Shown piece after piece: positions 35,407 to 44,282 of a stretch of DNA of 64,000 nucleotides. Source of the stretch: Klebsiella huaxiensis (GTDB lineage Bacteria > Pseudomonadota > Gammaproteobacteria > Enterobacterales > Enterobacteriaceae); assembly GCF_003261575.2 (NCBI RefSeq), contig NZ_CP036175.1:1550001-1614000 (forward strand), written 5' to 3'. A program made the translations under genes and the position numbers. Positions within the stretch are counted from its first letter, which is position 1. Each line of letters starts with the position of its first letter. Under the pieces are notes generated by a model. The model made no database searches and was not told the DNA's origin. It saw nothing but the letters and a program-made list of their open reading frames with translations.

Positions 35407-36837
35407 ATGTCTGGATTCAAAGAAGGTTTTCTGTGGGGAGGTGCGGTCGCAGCGCATCAGCTGGAAGGCGGCTGGAAAGAGGGCGGTAAAGGCGCTAGCG
35501 TCGCCGATGTGATGACCGCAGGCGCGCACGGCGTGCCGCGTGAAATCACCGATGGCGTGCAGCCGGGGAAAAACTACCCTAATCATGAGGCGATTGATTT
35601 TTACCATCGCTATAAAGACGACATTCAGCTGTTTGCCGAAATGGGCTTTAAATGCTTCCGTACCTCAATTGCCTGGACGCGTATCTTCCCGCTGGGCGAT
35701 GAGCTGGAACCGAACGAAGCCGGACTGCAGTTTTATGACGATCTCTTTGATGAGTGCCTAAAGCACGGCATCGAACCGGTCATTACGCTCTCCCACTTCG
35801 AAATGCCGTACCACCTGGTGACGGAATATGGCGGCTGGCGTAACCGTAAGCTGATTGATTTCTTCGTTCGCTTTGCGCAGGTCGTGTTCACCCGCTATCA
35901 GCATAAAGTGAAGTACTGGATGACCTTTAACGAGATCAACAATCAGGCGAACTTCCACGAAGATTTTGCGCCATTTACTAACTCCGGACTGAAGTATCAG
36001 CCGGGAGAAGACCGCGAGCCGATTATGTATCAGGCGGCGCACTATGAGCTGGTCGCCAGCGCCCTGGCGGTTAAAGTGGCTCGCGAAATTAGCCCGACAT
36101 TGCAGATTGGCTGCATGATCGCCATGTGCCCGATTTACCCGCTGAGCTGTGCGCCCAACGATATGATGATGGCGATGAACGCCATGCATCGTCGCTACTG
36201 GTTCACTGATGTTCACGTGCGCGGCAAATATCCTCAGCACCTGCTGAACTACTTCGAGCGTCGCGGTTTTGCGCTGGATATTACCGAAGAAGATCGCGTG
36301 GCGCTGACTCAGGGCTGCGTCGACTATATCGGCTTTAGTTACTATATGTCGTTCGCCACCAAAGCGTCCGAGGATAATCCCCGGCTGGATTATGATGAAA
36401 CCACCAGCCTGGTTTCCAATCCGTACGTGCAGAAGTCGGACTGGGGCTGGCAGATTGACCCGGTCGGGCTGCGCTACTCCCTGAACTGGTTCTGGGATCA
36501 CTACCAGTTGCCGTTGTTTATCGTCGAGAACGGTTTTGGCGCTATCGACGTGCGCGAGGCTGATGGCTCGGTGGATGACCAATATCGTATCGACTACCTC
36601 TCTGCGCATATTGCCGAGATGAAAAAAGCAGTTGTTGAAGACGGCGTTGACCTGATGGGTTACACCCCTTGGGGCTGTATCGACCTGGTCTCGGCGGGCA
36701 CTGGCGAGATGAAAAAACGCTACGGCTTTATCTATGTTGATAAAGACAATGAAGGCAACGGTACGCTTGAGCGTAGCCGCAAGAAATCTTTTGCCTGGTA
36801 TCAGCAAGTTATCTGTAGCAACGGCGAAAAGCTGTAA
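35407..36837 (+). CDS. bglA: 6-phospho-beta-glucosidase (GH1, BglA-like)
   Basis: The 476-residue GH1 enzyme hydrolyses phosphorylated beta-glucosides to glucose 6-phosphate and an aglycone or glucose. The acid/base Glu176 lies in TFNEINNQ and the nucleophile Glu374 in IVENGFG. The 6-phosphate pocket LVSAGTGEMKKRYGF marks it as a phospho-glucosidase. It resembles E. coli BglA throughout and ends ICSNGEKL. Working with BglK, it lets the cell use beta-glucosides imported without PTS phosphorylation. Naming it bglA rather than another GH1 paralogue is by similarity. A strong terminator follows. Confidence 0.88.
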   Translation: MSGFKEGFLWGGAVAAHQLEGGWKEGGKGASVADVMTAGAHGVPREITDGVQPGKNYPNHEAIDFYHRYKDDIQLFAEMGFKCFRTSIAWTRIFPLGDELEPNEAGLQFYDDLFDECLKHGIEPVITLSHFEMPYHLVTEYGGWRNRKLIDFFVRFAQVVFTRYQHKVKYWMTFNEINNQANFHEDFAPFTNSGLKYQPGEDREPIMYQAAHYELVASALAVKVAREISPTLQIGCMIAMCPIYPLSCAPNDMMMAMNAMHRRYWFTDVHVRGKYPQHLLNYFERRGFALDITEEDRVALTQGCVDYIGFSYYMSFATKASEDNPRLDYDETTSLVSNPYVQKSDWGWQIDPVGLRYSLNWFWDHYQLPLFIVENGFGAIDVREADGSVDDQYRIDYLSAHIAEMKKAVVEDGVDLMGYTPWGCIDLVSAGTGEMKKRYGFIYVDKDNEGNGTLERSRKKSFAWYQQVICSNGEKL

Positions 36838-36859
36838 ATTGCCGCAAAGCCCCATCCAG

Positions 36860-36882
36860 CCCCGCGTTCGCGGGGTTTTTTT
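36860..36882 (+). terminator. Terminator after bglA
   Basis: CCCCGCG-TT-CGCGGGG is followed by T7, ending the bglK-bglA unit. Confidence 0.9.
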
Positions 36883-37019
36883 ATTTTGTCTTATACTGGC
36901 TCAGGCAGCGTAAAGCATTTTGGTTGATCCCGGTCAAACATATCGGCTATGGCGTAAAAGGTAAAAGGCGGTATAATCCGGCGATTTTTTTTGTGGCTGC
37001 CCCTCAGAGGAGAAAGAGA

Positions 37020-37646
37020 ATGAAGATCGTGGAAGTGAAACACCCACTCGTCAAACACAAGCTGGGCCTGATGCGCGAGCACGACATCAGCACCAAACGC
37101 TTCCGTGAACTCGCCTCAGAAGTGGGCAGCTTACTGACTTATGAAGCCACTGCCGATCTGGCGACCGAGAAAGTCATCATCGAAGGCTGGAACGGTCCGG
37201 TAGAAGTCGAGCAAATCAAAGGTAAGAAAATTACCGTTGTGCCGATTCTGCGCGCAGGTCTGGGAATGATGGAAGGCGTGCTTGAGCATGTGCCGAGCGC
37301 GCGTATCAGCGTCGTGGGTATCTACCGTGACGAAGAAACCCTTGAGCCGGTTCCTTACTTCCAGAAGCTGGTGTCCAATATTGACGAACGTATGGCGCTG
37401 GTAGTTGACCCGATGCTGGCAACCGGCGGTTCAATGATCGCTACTATCGACCTGCTGAAAAAAGCGGGCTGCACCAGCATTAAGGTGCTGGTTCTGGTGG
37501 CTGCGCCGGAAGGTATCGCCGCGCTGGAGAAAGCGCATCCGGATGTGGAAATGTACACTGCGTCAATTGACCAGGGGCTTAACGAGCACGGATACATTAT
37601 TCCGGGGCTCGGCGATGCCGGCGATAAGATTTTTGGTACGAAATAA
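37020..37646 (+). CDS. upp: Uracil phosphoribosyltransferase
   Basis: The 208-residue enzyme makes UMP from uracil and PRPP. The start MKIVEVKHPLVKHKLGLMRE follows AGGAG; the frame is open upstream but lacks similarity. The PRPP-binding signature is VDPMLATGGSMIA, and the uracil-binding C-terminus GYIIPGLGDAGD is present. A TATAAT at 36972-36977 is a plausible -10. uraA follows after a terminator-like hairpin, so salvage enzyme and permease form one locus. Confidence 0.97.
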   Translation: MKIVEVKHPLVKHKLGLMREHDISTKRFRELASEVGSLLTYEATADLATEKVIIEGWNGPVEVEQIKGKKITVVPILRAGLGMMEGVLEHVPSARISVVGIYRDEETLEPVPYFQKLVSNIDERMALVVDPMLATGGSMIATIDLLKKAGCTSIKVLVLVAAPEGIAALEKAHPDVEMYTASIDQGLNEHGYIIPGLGDAGDKIFGTK

Positions 37647-37658
37647 ATGATGAAGTAG

Positions 37659-37690
37659 AAAAAGCCGACTTTGATAGTCGGCTTTTTTTT
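37659..37690 (+). terminator. Terminator-like hairpin between upp and uraA
   Basis: AAAAGCCGACT-TTGAT-AGTCGGCTTTT is followed by further T residues. It lies between two co-oriented salvage genes and probably lowers uraA expression relative to upp. Confidence 0.8.
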
Positions 37691-37741
37691 GAATAAAACA
37701 CACCAACAACAACCAACAAACGACTCTCAGAGGAAAATGCC

Positions 37742-39031
37742 ATGACGCGCCGTGCTATCGGGGTGAGTGAAAGACCGCCGCTTTTACAGACAATCCCGCT
37801 TAGTTTGCAACATCTGTTCGCCATGTTTGGCGCTACGGTACTGGTGCCCGTTCTGTTTCATATCAACCCGGCCACGGTACTGCTTTTTAACGGCATCGGA
37901 ACGCTGTTATATCTTTTCATCTGCAAAGGCAAAATCCCGGCTTACCTTGGATCGAGCTTTGCCTTTATTTCCCCGGTACTGCTGCTGTTACCGCTGGGCT
38001 ACGAAGTTGCCCTTGGCGGCTTTATCATGTGCGGCGTGCTGTTCTGCATCGTCTCCTTTATTGTTAAAAAAGCCGGTACCGGCTGGCTGGATGTGATGTT
38101 TCCCCCTGCGGCGATGGGCGCGATTGTTGCGGTTATCGGGCTGGAGCTGGCGGGCGTTGCGGCGAACATGGCCGGACTGCTGCCTGCGGACGGGCAAGCT
38201 CCGGATACCAGGACTATTATCATTTCGATGGTAACGCTGGCGGTGACGGTCTTCGGTTCCGTTCTGTTCCGCGGTTTCCTGGCAATTATCCCGATTTTAA
38301 TCGGCGTGCTAGTTGGCTACGCGCTCTCTTTTGTCATGGGCGCAGTCGATACCACGCCAATCGCCGAGGCTCACTGGTTCGCTCTGCCGACCTTCTACAC
38401 GCCGCGCTTTGAATGGTTTGCGATTTTCACCATTCTGCCCGCCGCGCTGGTCGTTATCGCCGAGCATGTTGGGCATTTAGTCGTGACGGCGAATATCGTC
38501 AAAAAAGATCTGCTCCGCGATCCGGGCCTGCATCGTTCTATGTTTGCTAACGGGTTTTCGACCGTTATCTCCGGCTTTTTTGGCTCGACGCCAAACACCA
38601 CCTACGGTGAGAATATTGGCGTGATGGCGATTACCCGCGTTTACAGCACCTGGGTTATCGGCGGGGCGGCGATCATCGCGATTCTGCTCTCCTGCGTTGG
38701 CAAGCTGGCGGCGGCTATCCAGATTATCCCGCTGCCGGTTATGGGCGGCGTCTCTCTGCTGCTGTACGGCGTGATCGGTGCATCAGGTATTCGCGTGCTG
38801 ATTGAATCAAAAGTGGATTACAACAAAGCGCAGAACCTGATTCTGACCTCCGTTATCCTGATCATCGGTGTTAGCGGTGCGAAGGTGCATATTGGTGCCG
38901 CAGAATTGAAAGGTATGGCGCTGGCGACCATCGTGGGTATCTGCCTGAGCCTGATCTTCAAATTGATTAGCGTTCTGCGTCCGGAAGAGGTTGTCCTCGA
39001 CGCGGCGGATAGCGAAGAAGCAAAACATTGA
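37742..39031 (+). CDS. uraA: Uracil:proton symporter UraA
   Basis: The 429-residue inner-membrane protein of the NCS2 family has about 14 helices. The start MTRRAIGVSERPPLLQTIPL matches E. coli UraA in length and sequence. Family positions include the paired glutamates, seen as LVVIAEHVGH (near residue 241) and NTTYGENIGV (near residue 290). It imports uracil for Upp. A GC-rich hairpin follows. Confidence 0.97.
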   Translation: MTRRAIGVSERPPLLQTIPLSLQHLFAMFGATVLVPVLFHINPATVLLFNGIGTLLYLFICKGKIPAYLGSSFAFISPVLLLLPLGYEVALGGFIMCGVLFCIVSFIVKKAGTGWLDVMFPPAAMGAIVAVIGLELAGVAANMAGLLPADGQAPDTRTIIISMVTLAVTVFGSVLFRGFLAIIPILIGVLVGYALSFVMGAVDTTPIAEAHWFALPTFYTPRFEWFAIFTILPAALVVIAEHVGHLVVTANIVKKDLLRDPGLHRSMFANGFSTVISGFFGSTPNTTYGENIGVMAITRVYSTWVIGGAAIIAILLSCVGKLAAAIQIIPLPVMGGVSLLLYGVIGASGIRVLIESKVDYNKAQNLILTSVILIIGVSGAKVHIGAAELKGMALATIVGICLSLIFKLISVLRPEEVVLDAADSEEAKH

Positions 39032-39038
39032 TCCTTAT

Positions 39039-39061
39039 ACCGGGCGGTGATCCCGCCCGGT
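39039..39061 (+). terminator. Terminator-like hairpin after uraA
   Basis: ACCGGGCGG and CCGCCCGGT pair over a 5-nt loop, followed by TCTCTCCTT. The T tract is imperfect. Confidence 0.65.
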
Positions 39062-39126
39062 TCTCTCCTTACCTATTTGTGTGCTAAACTCTTCGCGTTT
39101 TTCTGAAAGCCTATGTTGAGGTCCAT

Positions 39127-39828
39127 CTGAACGCACCGGCACAGCTCTCTTTGCCACTGTATCTTCCCGATGATGAAACTTTCGCGAGTTTCTGGCCGGG
39201 CGATAATCCTTCTCTTCTTGCTGCCCTTCAGAACGTGCTGCGGCAGGAACATAGCGGATACATCTATATCTGGTCACGCGAAGGGGCGGGGCGCAGCCAT
39301 TTATTGCACGCCGCCTGCGCGGAACTCTCCCAACGTGGCGACGCGGTGGGCTACGTTCCTTTGGATAAACGGACGTGGTTTGTGCCAGAAGTGCTGGACG
39401 GAATGGAGCAACTTTCGCTGGTTTGCATCGATAATATTGAATGCGTGGCGGGCGATGAACTGTGGGAAATGGCGATCTTCGATCTCTATAACCGGATCCT
39501 TGAATCAGGCAAGACCCGGCTGCTGATTACCGGCGACCGACCACCGCGCCAGCTCAAACTGGGGCTGGCGGATTTGGCATCGCGCCTCGATTGGGGGCAA
39601 ATCTACAAGCTACAGCCGCTGTCGGATGAAGATAAGCTTCAGGCACTACAACTGCGTGCCAGATTGCGCGGCTTCGAGATGCCGGAAGATGTGTGTCGTT
39701 TTCTACTTAAGCGGCTGGATCGCGAAATGCGCTCGCTGTTTATGACTCTTGATCAGTTGGATCACGCCTCGATTACCGCTCAGCGCAAATTGACGATCCC
39801 GTTCGTGAAAGAAATCCTGAAGCTTTAA
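39127..39828 (+). CDS. hda: DnaA regulatory inactivator Hda
   Basis: The 233-residue AAA+ protein stimulates hydrolysis of DnaA-bound ATP when bound to the DNA-loaded beta clamp, preventing re-initiation. The start is taken as CTG (39127) with GAGG 5 nt upstream. It gives MNAPAQLSLPLYLPDDE, including the clamp-binding motif QLSLPL (residues 6-11), which the first in-frame ATG (39151) would lose. E. coli hda also uses CUG. A Walker A-like loop REGAGRSHLLHA and a sensor region RLLITGDRPP are visible. Confidence 0.93.
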   Translation: MNAPAQLSLPLYLPDDETFASFWPGDNPSLLAALQNVLRQEHSGYIYIWSREGAGRSHLLHAACAELSQRGDAVGYVPLDKRTWFVPEVLDGMEQLSLVCIDNIECVAGDELWEMAIFDLYNRILESGKTRLLITGDRPPRQLKLGLADLASRLDWGQIYKLQPLSDEDKLQALQLRARLRGFEMPEDVCRFLLKRLDREMRSLFMTLDQLDHASITAQRKLTIPFVKEILKL

Positions 39829-39831
39829 GCT

Positions 39832-39861
39832 GCGCCGCAACGTTCAAATCCGTTACGGCGC
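39832..39861. terminator. Shared hairpin between hda and yfgD
   Basis: GCGCCGCAACG and CGTTACGGCGC form a long stem with one mismatch in the convergent gap, with T4 to the right (39867-39870). Confidence 0.6.
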
Positions 39862-39868
39862 GTTGCTT

Positions 39869-40228
39869 TTAGCTCACAATTTCCAGAACTTGTTCAGGTG
39901 GGCGGCCGATTCTTGCTTCGCCGTGGCTCACAACGATAGGCCGTTCAATCAGCTTTGGATTGTCGATCATCGCCTGGATTAGTGCATCTTCGCTAAGCTG
40001 TGGATTAGCGAGATCCAGTGATTTATACAGATCTTCTTTCTGGCGCATCAATTCACGAGCGCTGGCCATCCCCAACATCTTCAGCAGCTGGCGCAGCGTG
40101 GCGGCGTCCGGCGGCGTCTCCAGATAGAGCACCACTTCAGGATCGATGCCGTTGGCTTTCAGCAGGCTTAATGTGTCACGACTCTTGGAGCAGCGAGGGT
40201 TGTGATAGATTTTGACCGTATCGGACAT
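39869..40228 (-). CDS. yfgD: ArsC-family protein YfgD
   Basis: The 119-residue thioredoxin-fold protein of the ArsC/Spx type opens MSDTVKIYHNPRCSKSRDTL. The single active-site Cys13 is in PRCSKSR, and the conserved RPIVVS(H/x) loop lies near residue 96. The family suggests glutaredoxin-linked arsenate reduction, but YfgD itself is not proven to do this. It follows bepA by 9 bp on the same strand. Confidence 0.92.
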   Translation of the reverse strand: MSDTVKIYHNPRCSKSRDTLSLLKANGIDPEVVLYLETPPDAATLRQLLKMLGMASARELMRQKEDLYKSLDLANPQLSEDALIQAMIDNPKLIERPIVVSHGEARIGRPPEQVLEIVS

Positions 40229-40237
40229 GAGATCTCC

Positions 40238-41701
40238 TTACATTTTCTGGTACGGTTTGAAACGTTCTTGCAGCTGGCGCAGCTGATCGATGCGCGCATC
40301 GTAGCGAGCCTGTTGCAAACTGCCTAATTTCACCTGCGAGCTGGCGCTGCTGAGCAGCGTAATGGCCTGATCGAGTCGGCCAACCAGCGCCATGCCTTCA
40401 GCCCGCGCGGCCAACTCCTGATCGCGATTGCCCAGCTTGGCTTCCGCTTGCGCCAGTAAATCCCAACCGTTGACGTCATCTTTATAATTAAAAGTGTAGC
40501 GATTAAGGATATTCGCCGCTTCTGCCGGTTGCCCGCCTTCCAGCAAGGCGTTGGCAAGGTTTAATTGCAGCACCGGATTGGTTCGAAGCTCACGGGCGCT
40601 CTTCAGGCGATTAATCGCCTCCGTCGCTTTCTTCTGCCCAAGGTCAATATCGGTTGCCAGGTCAAGATACCAGGCATTTTGCGAATCGGCACTCAGCAGC
40701 GGCTGCAGCGTTTTGCGCGCCAGATCGTAATTGTTACTACCCATCGCCAACAGGGCGCGACCGTATTGTGCAGCATGCTGTTCGCGGATATTACCTTTCT
40801 CCCAGCTGCTTAGCAGATCATTGCTCAGCTTGTTGTCGCCGGAGGTGTACATGCCAAGCGTACGGGCTTTCGCCAGATAGAAGTCAGCCGAGGATTGGAC
40901 GACGACCGGGCGCATTTGGTTTGCGCGGTTGCGGGCGTCGGACAGACGGCTTTCCGGCAGAGGGTGCGTCAGCAGCATTTCCGGCGGACGAGTAGAGTAG
41001 CGCGATTCGTCAAGCAGCTTGCCCATAAATGCCGGCATCGCCTGCGGATCGAAACCAGAACGTTGAAGAACCTGAATACCAATACGGTCGGCCTCTTCTT
41101 CGTTTTGCCGGGTAAAGCTGATCATTCCCTGCTGGGTTCCCGCCAGGGTCCCGGTGAGCGCCGCCATCCCGGCCTGCGGACTTGCCATCGCCAGAAGAAT
41201 CGATCCCAGCGCGCCGACCCAGGTCAGCGGAGCGTTACGCTTTTGGTCTTCCATCGCGCGGGCAAGGTGGCGCTGGGTGACGTGAGAAATTTCGTGCGCC
41301 ATGACCGACGCCAGTTCGCTTTCGTTATCGGAATAGCGGAAAAGGGCCGAGTGCAGCACAACGTTACCGCCGAAGAATGCAAAGGCGTTAATTTGATCGT
41401 TATTGATTAGATAAAAGTGGAACGGCGTTCGCACTGAATTGGCGTGCGAAACCAGACGCATACCCAAGCCGTTAATGTATTGCACCAGCAGCGGGTCATT
41501 GATTAGCGGTGCGCTGCCGCGCAGCTGGCGTACGTAGTAATCCCCCATCTGCATTTCCTGGCCAATGGAGAGCGTGCTTCCTGCGGAGGTGCCCATGTCC
41601 GGCAGGGTGTCTGCGGAGTCGGCAAAAGCAGGTAATATCGAACCCAGCGTCAGCGACGCTATGACGGTTGCCACCAGCGTTTTCTTCAACTGCCTGAACA
41701 T
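40238..41701 (-). CDS. bepA: Periplasmic metalloprotease/chaperone BepA (YfgC)
   Basis: The 487-residue protein has the E. coli BepA length. The start MFRQLKKTLVATVIASLTLG gives a cleavable signal peptide ending AFA-DSADT near residue 27; longer in-frame starts have no signal and are rejected. The M48 zinc motif is HEISH (about residue 136), with the third ligand in NEEEADRIG. A TPR domain covers about residues 310-487. BepA promotes assembly of LptD and degrades stalled outer-membrane proteins, matching the BAM genes in this window. It is divergent from perM. Confidence 0.96.
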   Translation of the reverse strand: MFRQLKKTLVATVIASLTLGSILPAFADSADTLPDMGTSAGSTLSIGQEMQMGDYYVRQLRGSAPLINDPLLVQYINGLGMRLVSHANSVRTPFHFYLINNDQINAFAFFGGNVVLHSALFRYSDNESELASVMAHEISHVTQRHLARAMEDQKRNAPLTWVGALGSILLAMASPQAGMAALTGTLAGTQQGMISFTRQNEEEADRIGIQVLQRSGFDPQAMPAFMGKLLDESRYSTRPPEMLLTHPLPESRLSDARNRANQMRPVVVQSSADFYLAKARTLGMYTSGDNKLSNDLLSSWEKGNIREQHAAQYGRALLAMGSNNYDLARKTLQPLLSADSQNAWYLDLATDIDLGQKKATEAINRLKSARELRTNPVLQLNLANALLEGGQPAEAANILNRYTFNYKDDVNGWDLLAQAEAKLGNRDQELAARAEGMALVGRLDQAITLLSSASSQVKLGSLQQARYDARIDQLRQLQERFKPYQKM

Positions 41702-41930
41702 AACCTCAATCCTGTAATGTAGGTGTGCCAGTTTGACCGATTGTGCGGCGTAATGTTCCCTGACCGCAAGCAAGTTCAGCGAGTTTAGCCGTCGCTAGCG
41801 GCGTTGCAAATATCATATTCACCCGGTCATTAATGTTTGTGGTTTTACCCATAAAAAGCGAAGTCTTTTTTGTGACATTTCGATACAATTCCCGAGATTG
41901 TTACAGCTTTGCTCTTCAGGGAAGGGTTTT

Positions 41931-43007
41931 ATGCTTCAGATGTTAATGCAGTGGTACCGCCGTCGGTTCAGCGATCCGGAGGCGATAGCGCTGCTGGTCA
42001 TTTTGCTGGCCGGTTTCGGCATTATGTTTTTCTTCAGCGGCCTGCTGGCACCTCTATTAGTGTCCATCGTGCTGGCCTATCTGCTTGAATGGCCAACGGT
42101 CAGGCTGGAGCGTATCGGTTTTTCTCGTACCTGGGCCACCTCGGTCGTCCTGATTCTGTTCGTCGGCATTCTGCTATTGATGGCGTTTGTGGTGATGCCA
42201 GTTGCCTGGCAGCAGGGCATTTATCTGATTCGTGATATGCCGGGGATGCTGAACAAACTTTCTGATTTTGCAGCGACGGTGCCGCGCCGCTATCCGGCCT
42301 TAATGGATGCCGGAATTATCGACGCCATGGCGGAGAATATGCGCGGGCGGATGTTAACCGTCGGTGATTCGGTAGTGAAATATTCGCTTGCCTCGCTAGT
42401 CGGGCTGCTGACTTTGGCGGTCTATCTGGTATTGGTGCCGCTGATGGTTTTCTTTCTGCTAAAAGACAAAGAGCAGATGCTTAACGCCGTGCGCCGTGTG
42501 CTGCCGCGCAATCGCGGGCTGGCAGGGCAGGTGTGGAAAGAGATGAATCAGCAAATTACCAACTATATTCGCGGTAAGGTGTTGGAGATGATCGTCGTCG
42601 GCGTGGCGACGTGGATTGGTTTTATCCTTTTCGGGCTTAACTATTCATTGTTGTTGGCGGTGCTGGTTGGGTTTTCAGTACTGATTCCCTACATTGGTGC
42701 TTTTGTGGTTACCATTCCAGTGGTCGGCGTGGCGCTGTTTCAGTTTGGCGCGGGCACCGAGTTCTGGAGCCTGTTCGCGGTTTACCTGATTATTCAGGGG
42801 CTGGATGGCAACCTGCTGGTGCCGGTGCTGTTCTCCGAAGCCGTTAACCTGCACCCGCTGGTGATTATTCTGTCGGTGGTTATCTTCGGCGGCCTGTGGG
42901 GATTCTGGGGTGTGTTCTTCGCGATTCCACTGGCGACGCTAATCAAAGCGGTGGTGCATGCCTGGCCGGATGGCCTGATAGTGGAAGACGTAGAAGAAGA
43001 GAATTAG
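41931..43007 (+). CDS. perM: PerM, AI-2E family permease-like membrane protein
   Basis: The 358-residue polytopic protein starts MLQMLMQWYRRRFSDPEAIA, the E. coli start. Paired helices lie near the N-terminus, and the conserved UPF0118/AI-2E segment PYIGAFVVTIPVVGVALFQF and a DGNLLVP motif lie in the C-terminal half. Transport of a specific substrate has not been shown for PerM. In E. coli the hyf operon separates perM from bcp; here they are adjacent and convergent. Confidence 0.94.
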   Translation: MLQMLMQWYRRRFSDPEAIALLVILLAGFGIMFFFSGLLAPLLVSIVLAYLLEWPTVRLERIGFSRTWATSVVLILFVGILLLMAFVVMPVAWQQGIYLIRDMPGMLNKLSDFAATVPRRYPALMDAGIIDAMAENMRGRMLTVGDSVVKYSLASLVGLLTLAVYLVLVPLMVFFLLKDKEQMLNAVRRVLPRNRGLAGQVWKEMNQQITNYIRGKVLEMIVVGVATWIGFILFGLNYSLLLAVLVGFSVLIPYIGAFVVTIPVVGVALFQFGAGTEFWSLFAVYLIIQGLDGNLLVPVLFSEAVNLHPLVIILSVVIFGGLWGFWGVFFAIPLATLIKAVVHAWPDGLIVEDVEEEN

Positions 43008-43034
43008 CGCAACGCTTACTGATGAGCGGAAAAA

Positions 43035-43070
43035 AAGACGCCGGGCGGTTTGAAACCGACCCGGCGTCTT
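43035..43070. terminator. Shared hairpin between perM and bcp
   Basis: AAGACGCCGGG and CCCGGCGTCTT pair perfectly over a 14-nt loop that itself contains GGTTTGAAACC. It is suited to both convergent transcripts. Confidence 0.8.
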
Positions 43071-43085
43071 GCGTTAGTCTGCGCG

Positions 43086-43556
43086 TCAGGCGTTTTCTTT
43101 CAGCCAGTTCAGCACCACGTCGTGGTGATTGCTGGTTTTGAAATCATCAAACACATGTTCGATTTTGCCGTCGGCATCGATGAGGAAGCTCGTACGGTGA
43201 ATACCGTCGTAGGTTTTCCCCATAAACGTTTTTTCACCCCAGATGCCAAACTGTTCGCATACCTGATGGTTCTCGTCAGACAGCAAAGTAAAGTTCAGCA
43301 ACTCCTTTTCGGCGAAGCGGGAGAGTTTCTCTGGTTTATCAGTACTGATACCCAGTACTTCAACGCCTGCTTTTTTCAGGTCGTCCATATTATCGCGTAA
43401 ACCGCACGCTTGTACGGTGCAGCCCGGGGTCATGGCTTTCGGGTAAAAATAAACCAGAACACGCTGTCCCTGGAAGTCGGTCAAATTTACTTCCTCGCCG
43501 TCCTGGTCTGGTAAGCTAAATTTCGGTGCAATATCACCGGCTTTCAGTGGGTTCAT
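43086..43556 (-). CDS. bcp: Thioredoxin-dependent peroxiredoxin Bcp (PrxQ type)
   Basis: The 156-residue peroxidase has peroxidatic Cys46 and resolving Cys51 in MTPGCTVQACGLRD. The thioredoxin fold is complete and ends VVLNWLKENA. It reduces hydroperoxides using thioredoxin. It follows gcvR by 3 bp on the same strand, so the two are co-transcribed. Confidence 0.96.
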   Translation of the reverse strand: MNPLKAGDIAPKFSLPDQDGEEVNLTDFQGQRVLVYFYPKAMTPGCTVQACGLRDNMDDLKKAGVEVLGISTDKPEKLSRFAEKELLNFTLLSDENHQVCEQFGIWGEKTFMGKTYDGIHRTSFLIDADGKIEHVFDDFKTSNHHDVVLNWLKENA

Positions 43557-43559
43557 TAC

Positions 43560-44129
43560 TCAAACTCCATCCTGTTCATCATGCTGTGAATAATTAACGA
43601 TGTTAATACTGCCTTGTGCATTCAGTTCTGTACATAGGGCTTTGAACGCTTGTTCGATATTTGATGCATTTTGCGTAGTCGGGCTATGGGCGGTGATTTG
43701 GATAAAAAGCTGCGCTGAATCGTCGTTCGCTCCCGGTTGGGTGCGGGAGACCAGCTCGGCAATGTTCATTTTCCACGTATCGCACAGGGCAGTAAATCGC
43801 TCAATAATATGCGGCGAATCCGGCACCTCAACCTGAACCCAGACGGTGTTTTGCATCGCCTGATGCGGCCTTGCGGTTGTACGCTTCATTACGATCAGCA
43901 GATCAAGCTCGGCACCTTTCAGCGGCAGAGTCGATTCAATCAGGTTAATCGCATTCCACGAGCCGGAGAGCAGCATGATAAACGTAAACTCGTCACCAAG
44001 CATGGCCAGCCGGCTGTCTTCGATATTACAGCCGCAGCTGCTGACGTGGCGAGTGATTGTATTCACGATGCCAGGGCGATCAGCACCCAATGCGGTAATA
44101 ACCAGATAGTGTTGTAATGAGGCTGTCAA
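43560..44129 (-). CDS. gcvR: Glycine cleavage system repressor protein GcvR
   Basis: The product has 189 residues from a TTG start (44127-44129), with AAGGA upstream; this reproduces the E. coli N-terminus (TASLQHYLVITALGADRPG) and near-exact length. The longer frame beginning MPSGMLY covers untranslated leader DNA. Two ACT domains (about residues 6-80 and 92-175) are visible. GcvR binds GcvA and holds the glycine cleavage operon off when glycine is scarce. It is divergent from dapA. Confidence 0.93.
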   Translation of the reverse strand: MTASLQHYLVITALGADRPGIVNTITRHVSSCGCNIEDSRLAMLGDEFTFIMLLSGSWNAINLIESTLPLKGAELDLLIVMKRTTARPHQAMQNTVWVQVEVPDSPHIIERFTALCDTWKMNIAELVSRTQPGANDDSAQLFIQITAHSPTTQNASNIEQAFKALCTELNAQGSINIVNYSQHDEQDGV

Positions 44130-44282
44130 ACCTGTTCTTCCTTTAAAAAGGTGAGGTAACATTAGGAAAGCATAAAAAAAACCGGCATACAACATCCCTG
44201 ATGGCATCGGGTCTCTTGCTTTTATTGCAGCACCAAACGTAACATTGAGAATCTTGTCCCACTTCTGCTCTGAGGATGGCCC

